In this document: in pieces, positions 35,542-47,404 of the stretch
Numbering within the stretch: the first letter of the stretch is position 1
Layout of the letters: each line of letters opens with the position of its first letter
The notes under the pieces: model-generated
Told to the model about the DNA's origin: nothing
The model's input: the letters and a program-made list of their open reading frames with translations, nothing else
The model's database searches: none
Assembly: GCA_013396995.1 (NCBI GenBank)
Contig: VWZP01007931.1
Span: 1-64,000 of the forward strand
Reading direction: 5' to 3'
Origin: Dicaeum eximium
Lineage: Eukaryota > Chordata > Aves > Passeriformes > Dicaeidae
Length of the DNA stretch: 64,000 bases
Position numbers and translations under genes: made by a program

Positions 35542-38500
35542 GGATAGATGTTATGATTTATAATGTTTAGATTCGGGATTTTATTTCACAGGTCGATAGA
35601 ACAATGCCAGAAAAAGAAAGAAAAGGTTAAGGACTATGAAAAGAACCCATGTTTTCATACCTGTGTTTATCTGCAGTTTTAAAACTGGATTACTTAGAAA
35701 GGAAGTGTTAAAACTACTAAAGCATAAAGAGATTCATGATATTCCCTTGCCCATACCTTTTTGTGATGGATAGCTAGCTGGTGGGCTCAAGCAGCCCTGA
35801 AGAAGCGAGAAGACTCCAGGCAGAATCACCTTTTAGTAAGATAATATTACTGAAACAGAAGCACCCATTTTCAGTGAGGAAGCAAATTTCTTTTTTCTCA
35901 CTAAGAAAAGCTCATTCTGCTAGTAAAAATAAACACAACCATTGCAGTGGGATTGCAATCACTGGGACTAAAGAGCATATTTCAAGAGTTGTTCCATGTT
36001 TATAAGAATTGAAACACAAATTCTCCATGGAATCTATAGAGTGAGTTGGAATAAGACATTTCATATTTAAAGTAAGTGGGGGAAATGCTCCAATTTCTGT
36101 TTATTTTGGGGTTTGGTTGGTTGGTTTGGTTTCTCTTTTTTATTTCTCATTTATCTATTTCCTCTGTTGTGTTATTGGTTTAGAACAAAATTTCCTTCTA
36201 AAATTATAGCCAGTGTTAAACTGACAAGTCTGCTTACAGAGAGAGAGAAAAAAATGTTACCATTAATTTCTCAAGTTTAGTGTATTGATATGTCTCAGTT
36301 TTGGATGACTGGTCAAGTTTATGGTGTTTCATTACTTTCTTTCATGCTTTCTGACCCTCTATCAAAGTTGTATATTTTCCCTCCATCCTGACATTACATC
36401 TTCTTAATTGGTGAGGTATATTTCTGTGGCATTGTAGACGGATAAATGAGAAAATTGGAATATATTTTCTGGCCTTATGAAGGGAGTATTCTAAGTTATT
36501 ACAAGTCTACCAGTTGCAGAAGAATTTGTTCAGGAGCAAGAAAAATTAGTTCCATGGTCAGTAAGCATTTATATATATATTCCTATTTATTTAGGAAACA
36601 TATATCAGTATTCTGTGCGCTAATAAGGAATCATTTGCCTATATTTCTGGAGTCTATTTTCTTATAATATTAATTATTATAGGTTTCAGTCCTGTTGAAG
36701 ACAATGTGCAAACTTTTTAGGTTAATGTGATACCAAAGACAAAGAAAAAAGGGAAGATTCAGACTCACAGCTGGATGAATGGGACAGTAGGAGAGACAGA
36801 TATATCTTTTTAGCTTCTCTCTTCTCTGACCACTTTGCCAATATCAAGCCATAACCATTCATCTAACTCTAATAGTGTATTTTTATAATTTGCACATGGG
36901 AGGTTATATGTTAATCACTACAGCTCAACACTTACAACTATGAACCATGCTTAATTTTCAGACTTAAATGTATATTTTTCAATTGGCATGTGCATCTTCT
37001 TATAACAGAAAGAAGTAAATACAGTGCTACTCAGGCATGAAAGTTCTTGATTTTGGGAGTTGCCAAGCCTGGCAGCCCAACAGAGATGAGGCAGTTGAAG
37101 TTCTAGGTTGCTAAGTTCAGCTATGAGCATTGCTGAGTCTTTATGCCCAGTAGGCACATGTGCATATATGCATAGGACATACATGTATGTGACCAGTCAC
37201 ACAGATAAACACAAAAAAAGAAAACATTCCATTAATGCAAGTACAGATGATATCAACAGCATCATGCTATTCTCCTCTCTGTCTGATGAGGGTGAAAACC
37301 TAAATGTATTAAAAATTTACATTAGTATACACAGGTTTAGTACAGGTCTCTTCAGTGGGAGATCAAGACAGGCTATGCAGCAAACTTCAATTGCAGCCCC
37401 ATTCAGCAGCTGGTCCTTTCACATGGGAGGGACCCACATATGGATGTGCCCTTACACACACTATGGACCCACTAGTAACTGGGTTTGTACATTCGATCTA
37501 ACCAGTAGCCCTTGAATCTGATCTTCCAGTGGCTCTATGAATTAAGATATAAATTCCAGAGGACTTTCTCTGCCAACTGATCCAGCTCAATAGCCAGTAG
37601 TCTACCTCAAGATCCTGTGATTTCTTCAGCTGCTGGTTTGGGTCCCTCATACCTCAAACAGCCAAATCTCAGTCCCCCTGAGATACCAAATCTCAGTATC
37701 CAGCCCGAGTTTATGGCCACCTTGGCACTGGCTTATCCTCTCATTCAAATTTTTGTCTCATGTTCACTAGCAAAATCCCACTGACATGCATACTCATACA
37801 AAACACATACACCTCTAGCTGCTGCCACCACAAATACAGTATGTGACACCGCTGTGTGCAGTCTCTGTTTGCTGGCACTCACCCTTTCACTGCCTCATAG
37901 TTCTGGAATCTCCATGCACATGAGATTAACCTCTTATTGCAGAACCTAACACCTTCTTTCTCCATGAACTTCCACCAGTGAAAATCTGAGCCATGACAAA
38001 TAAAAAATGATGTAATGTTGCCAACAAGATATTTTTATTATGGAATTGAATAAAAGGTTAAAAAGCCAAGTGAATTACTCCATGGCATTTGAATAATACT
38101 TACTCTTTCAATGCAAAGGAAATTTTAATTGTCCCTAAATGGATTTACTGACATTTATCAGATGGTAGAAAATGTTGGAAAAAATCCTGTTATGGCATTC
38201 CAGAAATGGTAAAATACACATTGATTACTGTCACCAAGAGTACTGAAAACTTGGTCTGCTTCTTTAAACAGCAACTGAAAAACAGAATTTCTAGAATATG
38301 TATATAATTACATTTAAATTCAAACTCTTACCAAGAGCTTTTCTTTCAGTGTCAAATGTTAGCTGATATCCTTTGTCTACCTCTTCACAGTACTTGCAAA
38401 TAATGTTATAACTCTCCATCTGAGCTTTTGGTTCTTTCTGGTATACAAGAGTATTTAAAGAAAAATCTGTTTTCTAAATGTGTTTGGTTAATCACAGGTA

Positions 38501-39685
38501 TTACTTACGCCATAATTTCCTCTTAAAATTTGGACTATCTATAAATGTGGTTAAATAGATTTTATAGCTGTGCAATATTTTCCATTTTAGTTATTCTTAA
38601 ATCCAAAGCATAGTTCCCTAGCCAAAGGAGCAGGAGCATTCCTCAGTGGATTAAAGACACCTTTGCATTATTTCGTTGTTCTATCCTGTGATTGTGCCAC
38701 TCTGGCTAGCTTATGTCCAGGTATTACTGGCCATAGTGGAAACAGAGAGATGTGTACTCCTATGTATGTATACTCCTATATGTATGTTATCAAATATTAA
38801 CTGCATAAACTGTAGTATAATATATCCTATTTCTGAGTTTATTATCTTAAAATACTAGTATTTTAATAATTCCATTTTCAAGGAAGAAAGAAACAAGAAA
38901 ACCCAAACTTGTAAATCACTAGAATTTGTCCCATCAAAGATTTTCCACAGTTAGAAGGTAACATAAAATTGTAATGAAACATATTGATAATTCTCAGAGC
39001 TACTGAGAAGCTGAAAAGCTATTGCACTGAAGGAATATATCAGAAAAAAAAAATTCACATGTGTATATGCAAAGCAAAAGTGTTTTTTGCATCTAAGAAA
39101 TACTGGGATTATTTTCTAGAGTGAAATTTTTCTTTTAAGCATTGTAGAGTTAATATGAATTTTTTTTAACAACTTTAGTAATATTTCCAAACTATTTCTA
39201 TTTATATGCATTTTGATACAAATTGAAAACTGCTGTGTTTCTATTACATTAATTCAGCAGCTAAAGCAGACAAGTAAATTTTGTCTCTATTTTGATATTA
39301 CATTTTAAATGTAATGCAATACAATACAATGCAATGTAATACATTGTAATTGTAATACATTTTAAATGTAATACAATGTACTTACATTGTGGAGGAACAA
39401 ATCTCGTCTATTTTAGACCTGTTTTCAGGATTTTATAGACTTCAGAAAACAGTTCTGTCTTTTCCTTCTGCATCATGTCTTGGTCTTTGGAAATCTACCT
39501 ATCATCATTGAAGACAAATGCCTTTATCCCTTGATCTGCAAAGATATCTCAAATATCCACCCCCATACTGCACTTCCCAGAAAACAACCTTAAGAACATA
39601 CAACAGTAAGGAGTGAGGTTGTTAAGGTCAGGGAAATAATGAAATCATTCTAAGGGCATCATTGTAAGATTATGCCATAACAGAA
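35542..39685. other. Intergenic DNA, about 4.1 kb, no gene
   Basis: No recognisable gene. The segment 37300-37950 is visibly less AT-rich than its surroundings and contains a 135-residue frame (37108-37515) with no recognisable domain. It might be an eroded repeat. A palindromic AT-rich tract lies at 39298-39388. Confidence 0.5.
39298..39388. repeat. AT-rich tract with repeated TAATACA and local palindromes
   Basis: ACATTTTAAATGTAAT occurs twice, and ACAATGTA pairs with TACATTGT two bases later. Confidence 0.7.
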
Positions 39686-39689
39686 ACCT

Positions 39690-39885
39690 AGGTTCATATA
39701 GGTTGGGAAAGGTCCTTAAGATCATTGAACTTAACAGTAAACTCAGCACTGCAATCTACCACTAAAACATGCCCCTGAGTGCCACTCCTACACGTTCCTT
39801 AAATACCTTCAGAGAAGGTGACTTAGCCACTTCCCTGGGCAGCCAGTTCCAGTGCCTGACCAACCTTCTCATGAAGAAAGAAAGC
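39690..39885 (-). mobile_element. CR1 3' end (antisense), part of an internally deleted CR1
   Basis: AGGTTGGGAAAGGTCCTTAA, ATCATTGAACTTAACAGT, CACTTCCCTGGGCAGCCAGT are the inverted CR1 3' UTR. It joins directly, at about 39890, to CR1 endonuclease sequence, so the RT-coding centre is missing. Confidence 0.85.
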
Positions 39886-39892
39886 CTCAGAC

Positions 39893-40270
39893 CATCACAT
39901 CACCCACAAGTTCTTCTCTGTTCATAATCAGCAAGTCCAGTTAGGTGTCTTCCTTAGTTATCTCCCTAACCAGCTATGTCAGGAATTTACTAGTAACTCA
40001 CTCCAGGAGCCTCTTGGACTGTTTCCTCACCAGCACACATTTGGTACATGGAAATCCCTGTAAAAATGAAGACTTGTGATCATGAGGCTTCTTCCAGCTG
40101 CTCATAAAATGTTTCATCTCTCTCTTCATCCTGGTTGAGTGGTGGGGAACAGACTCCCACCATTACATGTGACTTCTTGGCCTTTACCCTGACTCTTACC
40201 ATAAACACTCAATATAGCCATTGCCATTAGGCTGTAGAGCATCAAAAATCTCCCTAACATACACAGTTAC
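39893..40270 (-). mobile_element. CR1 ORF2 endonuclease-domain fragment (antisense), C-terminal part
   Basis: The minus strand reads VTVYVRE at the LTR junction, then (with frame changes) a segment like NQDEERDETFYEQLEEAS and later LDLLIMNREELVGD. These are landmarks of the apurinic endonuclease domain of avian CR1 ORF2. Stops and frameshifts are present, so it is inactive. Confidence 0.8.
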
Positions 40271-40729
40271 CAACACACTGCTGAATTTTTCCACCAGCTA
40301 GCTCTCAGCACCAAGCCAAGAGTAGGCTGTTCCCAGAAAGCAGCGCAGTCTGAGATACAGCTGTGGGGGCTGAAACACTACAGCACAGATGGTTACGCAC
40401 CAAGAACAGGACCAGGGACAAGGGAGAGGTCTTTAGCGTGGTTTCCAGAGATTTATTCCATCCAAAAGTCAGGGACCGGAGACATAGAGCAAAGGTGTGC
40501 AGAAGCTTTTAAATGGAGGAGGTGCAAGAGGAGAACAAACCAATGAGGGTATTTTGCCAGGGGGGGATGGCAGATTTACAGCTGTGGGAAGAAGGAACAG
40601 GCTACACCTGGGAACAGGGGCAGGACCAAGAGAAAACAGACAACTAGTTGGGAGGGCACAACCTAGGACCGATCCAGCAACACAGGGATAAACAGAACAA
40701 ACCATTGGGATTTAAAACACACCACAACA
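40271..40729 (-). mobile_element. LTR inserted in the CR1 endonuclease region, 459 bp, 6-bp near-perfect target-site duplication
   Basis: AGTTAC (40265-40270) and GGTTAC (40730-40735) flank the insert. On the minus strand the CR1 reading VGVT | VYVRE is split at this point and rejoins when the insert is removed. The insert starts TGTTGTGGTG on the minus strand, has GATGGAATAAATCTC as poly(A) signal, and ends GTGTTG instead of CA, so the 3' edge may be altered by a few bases. No retroviral coding sequence remains. Confidence 0.82.
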
Positions 40730-41100
40730 GGTTACTCCCACCATCCTATTCTTCGCAATCCCTTCTGAAGAGTTTATAGCCATCCATCTCAGCACTCCAG
40801 TTGTGTGTTATTCCCCCATGTTTTCAGGACTGTAATTACATAACTGTTTTCCAGCTGCAGAATGGCTTTCAACTCCTCCCTTTTGGTGTCCACTGTTGTG
40901 CATAGTTGTCAATGCACTTCACCTGAGTTATTGATCCTGAGACTTTTTGGGGGGGGAGAAGCCCTAATTCCTTTTGACTATTCTCAGATGCTTCTGTGGT
41001 TTCCAATACATCAAGAACACTTGAGTCTTCGATGCCATGTTTCTCTCCATCCCTTTCAGTCATTGAGACTTCCAGGCTTCTGTGTGCATTAGTCAGGGGA
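40730..41100 (-). mobile_element. CR1 ORF2 endonuclease-domain fragment (antisense), N-terminal part
   Basis: Reads MDGYKLFRRDCEE near the LTR, and further upstream VKCIDNYAQQWTPKGRS, where active avian CR1s carry a run like LKC.YTNARSM.NKQEELE. Frameshifts are present. Related sequence may extend to about 41480, but I cannot support it motif by motif. Confidence 0.78.
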
Positions 41101-44100
41101 CATTTTAAATGTGTACTCAGTCCATTGTGGAGCAGAGTAAAAGGCCATACTAGCACACCTAAAACATTGATGTGCCGCTTCCAGACTTATCTCTAATGAG
41201 ATTTATTTTATCCCTTTTTCATTCAAATCTAGGTTAAAGTTCTTTTTGTGAGCCCTGATAGCTCCTGCACAAAGATCCTTTGTCCCTGTGAGACAGATGT
41301 ATCTTATCTGTCATCAATGTCTGACCTATCAGAATCAAAAAACTCCAAATTTTGCCTGTGATACCAGTCATGGAGCTAGGTACTGATATGCTTGGTCTCT
41401 GTGTTTCTTCTATCATCATTCCTGGCGACTGACAGTTAAGAACACTGGTGTGCTCCTGACATTTTAAACAGTTGTTCCAATGCCCTGACAGCTCTCTTGA
41501 TTGTCCTATGACTCCTTAATGCAACTTCATCTCTGTCTATATGAGAAATCAATAATAGGTAATAATCAAGAAATCAATAAAGGATAATAATCCAAAGCCC
41601 TCTTAGATTAGGAAGATTTTTTTTCATGTCTTTCAACTGTGCCACAGGGAAGTAACAAAATTTCCTAAGTAGTGGGTCCAGTTGTTATGTTTATTTATTT
41701 CAAAGGAACTTTTTGTAGTTTCTAGGCCTTCTAAGTTAATGGAATAGGATTTTTCCGCTTCTTGTAATGCCTTCTGCCACTTTAATATCCCTTCTCATAT
41801 TCATTGCTTTAACTTTCCTCTGTGTTTTGGAATAATTTCCCTTTGAGTGATTTACTCCATCTGCTTCTTTCTTCTATCACATTATCACCTGATAAAAAAT
41901 GAAACTGCAGTCTGCTTCTTTTCAACTGAAAATGATTGCTTCAATTGATTTTACAATGTGCCCTATACAAACTGAAACAAATAGAGCAGATAAGTAAAAA
42001 CATAGAGCTCTACATTAAGTACATTGTAGATATTTTAACATCTTTCAAACACTTGATTGCTGTGTAGTTCACTCTAAATTGTGACCAAAAGAAAAAAAAA
42101 ACCAATATGGAGAACAAGCATTTACTTGGATGAAAGCTATTTCTCTTCCTTAAGAGAGTCTATGGTAATTTCTTCTTCAGTGCCAGAATAAAAACTGACA
42201 ATGTTGTTAAGAAATCGTACACTCTTCTCTACTTACTTCCATGGCCTTAACTGATCAATTTGAGAAAGAAATGGTCTTTTATGATAACAGCAAAATAAAA
42301 GCCAGTAATTCACTGAAAGTCATGGGTCCAGCTATCTAAAACCACTTTCAAGTAATGGAAACCTGCATAGATGGTATGAAAATTTCAGCCAATGACAAAA
42401 AAGGTCATATCACTTTTTAAATGTCTTTAAGAGAAGTGTGAAGACAAAATGTCTTTATATCAATTGTGGACACTACAACTTAGAAAAGATGGATAAAAGA
42501 AATGGCAACAGCAAAAAAGAATCATAAAACTGTAGAATCATTTAGATTAGAAAAGACATCAGAGGCTATCTTGAATGGATCATCACAGGAATTTAGCAGT
42601 ATGTATAATACCCTTTTTTGTTTGGCATTCTTTCTGCACTCTCTTTTAATAGCCACCTAATTTCATCTCTGCAGATATAAAGCTCCAAACATTGCAATAA
42701 TATCTGGTAAAATCTGAGCATGCTCAGCAAAGAAACAGAGCTCTCATGATGTCCTTCTTTCTCTCATAAAACCAAAACTTAGTCTAGATTTGTACACTTT
42801 TTTTAAAATTAAAAATTCACTAACATACAGCAAATGTAGTCCAAAATAAGGTAGTTCCAGAGAGCAACACCGTGTATTATGAAACTCATTCCTGTCAGAG
42901 TATAGGAAAGTAATACCATGAGCCTCAACTCAAACTGTTCACACATCTAGGTTTCTTCCTAGCTTCCTAGTTGAGCTGTGATATTACGGGCACAGGGAGT
43001 GAAAAGTGAATAAGTATTCTGTTCATATTAAACTACTACAGCTAAATACAAACACAGGATTTAAAAAGCATATAAATTTAAGCATCTAAAGTAATTTTAT
43101 ATATGATGGGGACAAATCAGCACTTTTGTTTCTTTGGGAAATCAAAGTGTGGAAGAAGATTTAGAAGCTGAAGAGAACATAACATCAGTAATATATTTTC
43201 TTCAGGATTGTGACTAATGCTACTGTGTTTCACCTATTTGCCTTCATGTGTCTACTGCTTTTGGCAGCTATAACAGAGGGAGTAAAAGAAACAGGCTAAC
43301 AAATGCATTGTGAGACCTGTCTATACTAATCAGCTGATGTTCAAATAAGAATTTGTGCTTCTCTAAAATGCTTGAAATCACTTTCATCTCAGATTTGAAA
43401 TAATTTATAAAAATAATTCTTAAATGCAGTTAAGTACAATTTTGATTAAATTAATCCAGGGTATAATTTTGTCCATGTAATCATCTCTATAAAAGAAGGG
43501 GGAAAAAAAAGCCTTTAAACATTCTAAATATGAATTGTTTTAGAATTCAGCTTCTACTTTGCATTAATCTAATGCTTCCTTATATTTATTAGCCACACTA
43601 TAGTATTTTTAGAGAAAATACTAATCTCATATAAGATTTTTTTTTTCAGTATATGGGCTGACAAAGCAATGTATATAGCCTGACTGTTACAATAAAACAC
43701 ACAAGAAACACATTTCCTCTTTTTTCTGAAGCACAGGTGGCACTTTTTTTTCCCAACATCTAATTTGTCCTCATTTGGTCTTCAATATTTCAGCCAGCTT
43801 TTAAAACATGCAGTGAAGTTGTTCCTTTTCATGATTTACTTGTATTGTGTTCATTGATAAACACAAAGTAAGTATTCTAGAATATACTCTATAAAGATTG
43901 AGATATGTGAAAATAATTCATCCTAATATCAAAATTTCATTTCCATATGGCTTATGGAATATTACATTTTGCATACACATATATGTACAGTGGCCAGTAT
44001 TTCTTTGGCAGTCTATATTTTCCCCTCTCAGTTTATAAGCTGAAAATGTAAGTGAGGTGACAAAGGGGTTTATTTCTTGTTAGTATTTTACCTGATGCCA

Positions 44101-44602
44101 TGGAAATCAATATTTTATTCTCACGGACTCCATTCACATATATCTAATAATAGACAAGTTCACTATCCATAGACTTATCCTGAGGTCAAAAACTACTCAA
44201 GAATTTCTAAATTAATCTGGTCAGTTATGCATTACTGTGCAAAAATACAGGTCTAAAAATGAGCTCAATTAAGTTGATACACCTAGAATTTTATTGTAAA
44301 ATTGTATCAGGCTAAGACACTCTAAAGCTGCTGTTGCAATGTAAGATAAATGGGTCTTCACGTTTAGTACTATGCAATCACAACTCAAAGTAAAGGTCTC
44401 AATGCTTAAGAAAAGTATTGTTATAGGTGCATATATGAATTGGCTTCATGTGCTTTCATACCCACATCAGGCTCTCCAGGTCTACTAAAAAACCTAAATG
44501 TCTTCTGACACTCACAGAAAAGTAGAAGACTGCTTGATATTTAATGTGTTCTTAGTAGATATCACAGCCGCTTCTTACTAGTCTCTAACAGTTTAAATCT
44601 CA
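41101..44602. other. AT-rich intergenic DNA with one CR1 scrap
   Basis: No gene. The first 400 bases may be the 5' continuation of the adjacent CR1. A CR1 3' end scrap lies at 42519-42610. Confidence 0.55.
42519..42610 (-). mobile_element. CR1 3' end scrap (antisense)
   Basis: GAATCATAAAACTGTAGAAT then CATTTAGATTAGAAAAGACA, the inverted CR1 terminus with its degenerate 8-bp repeat. Confidence 0.75.
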
Positions 44603-44860
44603 TGAAATAAATAAAAAGGGCCAGGAGACCTTGTGCTCCCTGTTAATGCCTTTATTAAACAGGAGAGGGCCTAGAGGTGGGGGCTGCTCCCAGTGGTTGA
44701 CGATGAGGAGGAGGAGTCCTCAGTCCTGTTGTCACCACCAGGCCTGGAGCCTCTATCCTTGCTGGGATTGTTCAGAGACCTAATTTGGCTTGCTCGTCTG
44801 GGGTAGTCTTCTCACTCAGGTGTCTTCAAAGTCATGGTGGCGGTGACTGGCCTTGTTAGT
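44603..44860 (-). mobile_element. LTR fragment (antisense), same family as 34868-35536
   Basis: Minus strand: TTTAATAAAGGCATTAACAG and upstream GACGAGCAAGCCA and CACTGGGAGCAGC match the 3' part of the 34.9-kb LTR. The left edge TGAAATAAAT corresponds to an LTR end. The 5' 400 bases of the family are absent. Confidence 0.7.
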
Positions 44861-44864
44861 GTAT

Positions 44865-45250
44865 GAAACACATAATCACAGCATAGCTTTGATTATATGC
44901 AGGTGCTTTATTAAAAGAGCTCCAGGAGCCAGGGGTACAAACCCAAATCTGACTCCGACATGGGTTTGAAATGGACATGTTTTATACTTTTCTTGTTACA
45001 TAAATATATGTTAATAATTAAACTTACATTGTTCTATTGAATTAATTGATTTCACCCAAGTGTGAATTCCAAAAACATAATTTCCATTATTCATATGTAT
45101 GCACAATAATTATGTTCAATTATCAGATAATCACCTGACAATCCTAGTACAGACATGGTGTTCTCATGCCTAGCTTATTATCTAGTACACCTAGACCCTT
45201 TCCACCCTCACCAAATACTAGAAACATTTTAACCCTATGCTATCGCTATC
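44865..45250 (-). mobile_element. LTR (antisense) with TATA box and poly(A) signal, boundaries approximate
   Basis: Complement of TTTTATA at 44980-44986 gives TATAAAA; complement of TTTATT at 44907-44912 gives AATAAA about 70 bases further downstream, followed by CAAAGCTATGCTGTG. This is a compact promoter-poly(A) arrangement. Target-site duplication not found. Confidence 0.65.
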
Positions 45251-45254
45251 AGCT

Positions 45255-45700
45255 TGGCTCCGGCTGATGCTTCCTGCCTCCTGAGGTCTTTGTCCTCCTC
45301 GTGAAGTGGTTTCCTGATGTCTGTTGAAGTTGGCTCATTGTCTTAGGGTGGTTTTATTCTATAGACAGCAGGGTGATTTAATATGCACAATTTGCAAGTG
45401 CTTATGGGAAGGCCGGAAGTCTGTTCTGGGAGCAGCAGCTGGATTTCCCGACGAAATGAGGGGGAGTAAGGGGTGCAGGAAACTAAAGGGAGAGGGGTGA
45501 ATCAGAACTCTGGAACTGGGTAAAACTAATACATCAACTGGGGACATGAACTGGGGCTGGAACAGGAACAGGTAAGTACACAAACAAGGGACAAGTACAT
45601 CAACTAGGGACATAAACCAGGGCTGGAACAGGAAGAGGTAAGGATGTGAACAAGGGACAGGTGAACATACAATCTAAACCCCAACTTTATTTATAACACT
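45255..45700 (-). mobile_element. LTR (antisense) with duplicated U3 unit, boundaries approximate
   Basis: Complement of TTTATT at 45353-45358 gives AATAAA. A 66-bp unit is duplicated in tandem in the U3 part (45530-45595 and 45596-45661; core ACAGGAA(C/G)AGGTAAG plus ACAAGGGACA). Tandem enhancer duplication in U3 is common in retroviral LTRs. The right end may be at ATAACA, about 45698. Confidence 0.6.
45530..45661. repeat. 66-bp tandem duplication in LTR U3
   Basis: Two copies starting TACATCAACT, about 85-90% alike by eye. Confidence 0.9.
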
Positions 45701-47400
45701 AATACTAAATATATTTTGATAATTTAATTTCAAAATATGGTGGATTTTTGAGTATGTATCTGCCTTACTCAAGAAGTAAAGGACTACACTCTCTTCTTTT
45801 AAGGGCTTTCTTCACAGCTTCATTGCACAAATCATGGATGGAGGTGTCTTTATTCCCTCCAACTTGCATGTGAAGAACGCAACAGAGGTGAACCAGGAAA
45901 TAGATATGTTGATAATAAATAGATATTTTTATCATTAATGATGTTACAAAAAACCCCATGTATACGCTGCTTCGCACAATAAGGAGGACAACCTTAAACC
46001 TGGAAAAACATTACATACAAAACCATCCATGCTTTTTTCTTCTCTTTTTTCGTTTGTACTGTCTTCCCACATATATCAGGATTGCACAGGATTTCCAGAA
46101 AATCTACTTCTTGTTATTGTTGCTATTGTTGCTGTTGTTATGGTCATGACCTCAGAAACTTTATCAATCTGTTAAAAGCAGTAACAGCCTATTATGTTAC
46201 AGTCTTAAAGCAGTCAAACTAGGAGCAATAATCAGTCCTGGAAATAAAATACAACGTTCAATTTTTCTATTCACCTTCTTCTAAACAAGAAAAACATAGC
46301 CTCGTTAGGACATATGGATGCAGGGATACAAAATACATTATGTCAATTTCTTCTGATGGTTCTAAGTAATTTTTGTATTTTTCAGTACAAATATGGAGAC
46401 ATCTATGACAACATTATCAAAATGTTTGAAATTGCCAACACTATTGCTTTTTACTTCTAATATAATCTTATTACTTTCTTAGGCCCAAATATCCATCTTT
46501 CAGTTCAGAGAGGGTATTGTTATTTACTTAGTCTTTTTTTCCAATTATGATAAGCAGAATAGAAATAAACAATACAGTGCAAATTTTACACAACATCTCA
46601 TTTTCTATTGAGTTCATATCACATGAAAAGTCACTATAAAGCTTGTAAATCATTTCACTTTTATATAAATAAGTGCATTTCTGTGTAAAGATTGTATTTG
46701 GAACTGCACAGACTGAAGTGTAAGGTAATGCTATTGCAAATAGTGTAGATTTTAGTGTAGTTTTTAGTGTAGATTGTAGTGTAGCATCTAATATATACAT
46801 AATGAATGACAAGAGAAAAATAGTGAGATGATTTGAGATTCAGATCAGTACATTAACTTGTTCATCAAATAAAATCTGTTGCACACAAAAGAAAATTTCT
46901 AGCACTTTGTATGACATTGTAATTTTATGCCTTTATAATAATGCCTTGTTGGAAGGAACATGTTTAAATCTGAGTTATTAATTACAAGCAATAGCAATCA
47001 CACCATGTTTTGGCATATGTTTTGTAATACTTTTGCCTGAGGAATTAGTATTATGCTTGAATGTTCTATACTAATACAAACCATAAATAAAACTGGAAAA
47101 TATTTCAGTGCTAGAAGAAGTAAAATGTTCAAAGAGAGAAAATTTTTTGTCACTATTTGTTTCTCCTTATACTGGATGTAGTTTCACAAAACCTAAATGT
47201 TAGGGAATATTCTCTCTCTCAAATGTTACAGATAGGTTGTTTTAAATTATTTTACATATTTTATTTTTAAAAATAGACTACTTATGTAAAGTATACTAAA
47301 ACCAAATAAATAATTTGGCCTTATTTCCCTGATTCTGTGTTCAGAAGTACTTGAAAAATAAGTACACGTTACAGTGGAAATGGTAAGGTAACTCTTTGTC
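45701..47400. other. AT-rich intergenic DNA, nothing recognisable
   Basis: No gene. TTTAGTGTAG(A/T) is repeated three to four times at about 46743-46786, and a TTG-rich tract lies at 46108-46140. Confidence 0.6.
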
Positions 47401-47404
47401 TAGA

